Origin: Luteirhabdus pelagi
GTDB lineage: Bacteria > Bacteroidota > Bacteroidia > Flavobacteriales > Flavobacteriaceae
Assembly (NCBI RefSeq): GCF_016827595.1
Contig: NZ_JAECMS010000001.1
Span: forward strand, 1-64,000
Length of the DNA stretch: 64,000 nucleotides
Direction of reading: 5' to 3'
Shown here: piece by piece, positions 63,671 to 64,000 of the stretch
How the letters are laid out: each line of letters begins with the position of its first letter
How positions within the stretch are numbered: the first letter of the stretch is position 1
Translations under genes and position numbers: made by a program
The notes under the pieces: generated by a model
Databases searched by the model: none
What the model was told of the DNA's origin: nothing
The model's input: only the letters and a program-made list of their open reading frames with translations

Positions 63671-64000
63671 ATGGATGAATTGGATTTATTAAAGAAAGAA
63701 TGGCAAAGCCGGGAGCAAGAGCTTCCAACGCTTTCCTACAACGACATTTACAAGATGTTGTTGAAGAAGTCTTCTTCTATCGTGAAGTGGATTTTCTACA
63801 TCAGTATTGCGGAATTATTGTTTTGGACACTTTTGGCCTTTGTGATGCCAGAATCGAGTGAAGAAGTAGTTGATGGGATGGGAATGCACACTGCAATGAT
63901 CATTATCAATATTGTTCATTATCTCATCTTTATTAGCTTCATCTATTATTTTTATAAGAACTATAAATCGATTCAGGTAACGGACTCGGTGAAGCAACTG
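63671..64000 (+). CDS. Membrane protein downstream of sigma factor (partial)
   Basis: The first 110 residues are inside the window; the 3' end is cut. A cytoplasmic N-terminus (MDELDLLKKEWQSREQELP, then YNDIYKMLLKKSSS) is followed by two membrane helices (about residues 41-60 and 74-94). A short soluble N-terminus before helices is the shape of many anti-sigma factors, but no zinc-binding H-x3-C-x2-C motif is seen. The tight 13 bp spacing to the sigma gene suggests joint expression. Confidence 0.75.
   Translation, partial: MDELDLLKKEWQSREQELPTLSYNDIYKMLLKKSSSIVKWIFYISIAELLFWTLLAFVMPESSEEVVDGMGMHTAMIIINIVHYLIFISFIYYFYKNYKSIQVTDSVKQL

Overview
This 64 kb window looks like a chromosomal piece of a member of the Flavobacteriaceae (Bacteroidota). 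The signs are low G+C, promoters of the Bacteroidota type (TTG or TTTG, about 20 bp, then TAnnTTTG), type IX secretion (T9SS) sorting domains, a SprB/SprF/OmpA-like gliding cluster, many lipoproteins, a TonB-dependent receptor with an N-terminal carboxypeptidase-regulatory-like domain, and families known mainly from flavobacteria (DUF6090, DUF6122). No tRNA, rRNA, CRISPR array, phage or transposase was recognised.

Bases 1-14,600 are an accessory region. About a dozen genes, nearly all of unknown function and all on the + strand, are separated by at least ten copies (nine full length, one short) of an imperfectly palindromic repeat of roughly 50-145 bp. Its 5' arm resembles GCCAACAATGTATAACGCC and its 3' arm resembles GCGTTATACAAGACCGTTG. 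Each copy sits just behind the stop codon of one gene and ends 12-90 bp before the next start. This gene-plus-repeat layout is that of an integron-like cassette array, or of a new flavobacterial palindromic repeat family. No integrase is present in the window. One unit holds a membrane LytTR regulator and a CPBP protease with a well-formed LytTR-type operator between them. Another holds a gene apparently split by a frameshift in a T6 tract.

Bases 14,800-20,600 hold a T9SS adhesin (type B sorting domain), a PorP/SprF-like outer-membrane protein and an OmpA/TPR/beta-propeller protein. Bases 20,600-30,700 carry mostly lipoproteins, TPR proteins and small housekeeping-type proteins (serine hydrolase, VOC, DinB, DUF4256, DUF6122). 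One lipoprotein has lost its last 33 codons by a one-base frameshift.

Bases 30,700-37,200 are a complete trp operon, trpEGDCFBA, preceded by a leader peptide with three consecutive Trp codons, an intrinsic terminator and a readable antiterminator, so it is attenuation controlled. Convergent to it is a three-gene - strand operon (GH92 alpha-mannosidase with CBM32-like domain, Tat-exported aspartylglucosaminidase-type asparaginase, FucP/GluP-type sugar permease) that reads as an N-glycan scavenging locus. katG follows, then an alpha/beta hydrolase, a DUF6090 protein, two hypotheticals and a TonB-dependent receptor.

Bases 50,400-64,000 are core genes: hisS, a MacB-type permease, rpsF-rpsR-rplI, an orphan LytTR response regulator, priA, an apparent nadC-yihY-chalcone isomerase-DUF2147 operon, a type II NADH dehydrogenase-like protein and a sigma-70 family factor followed by a membrane protein cut by the window end.
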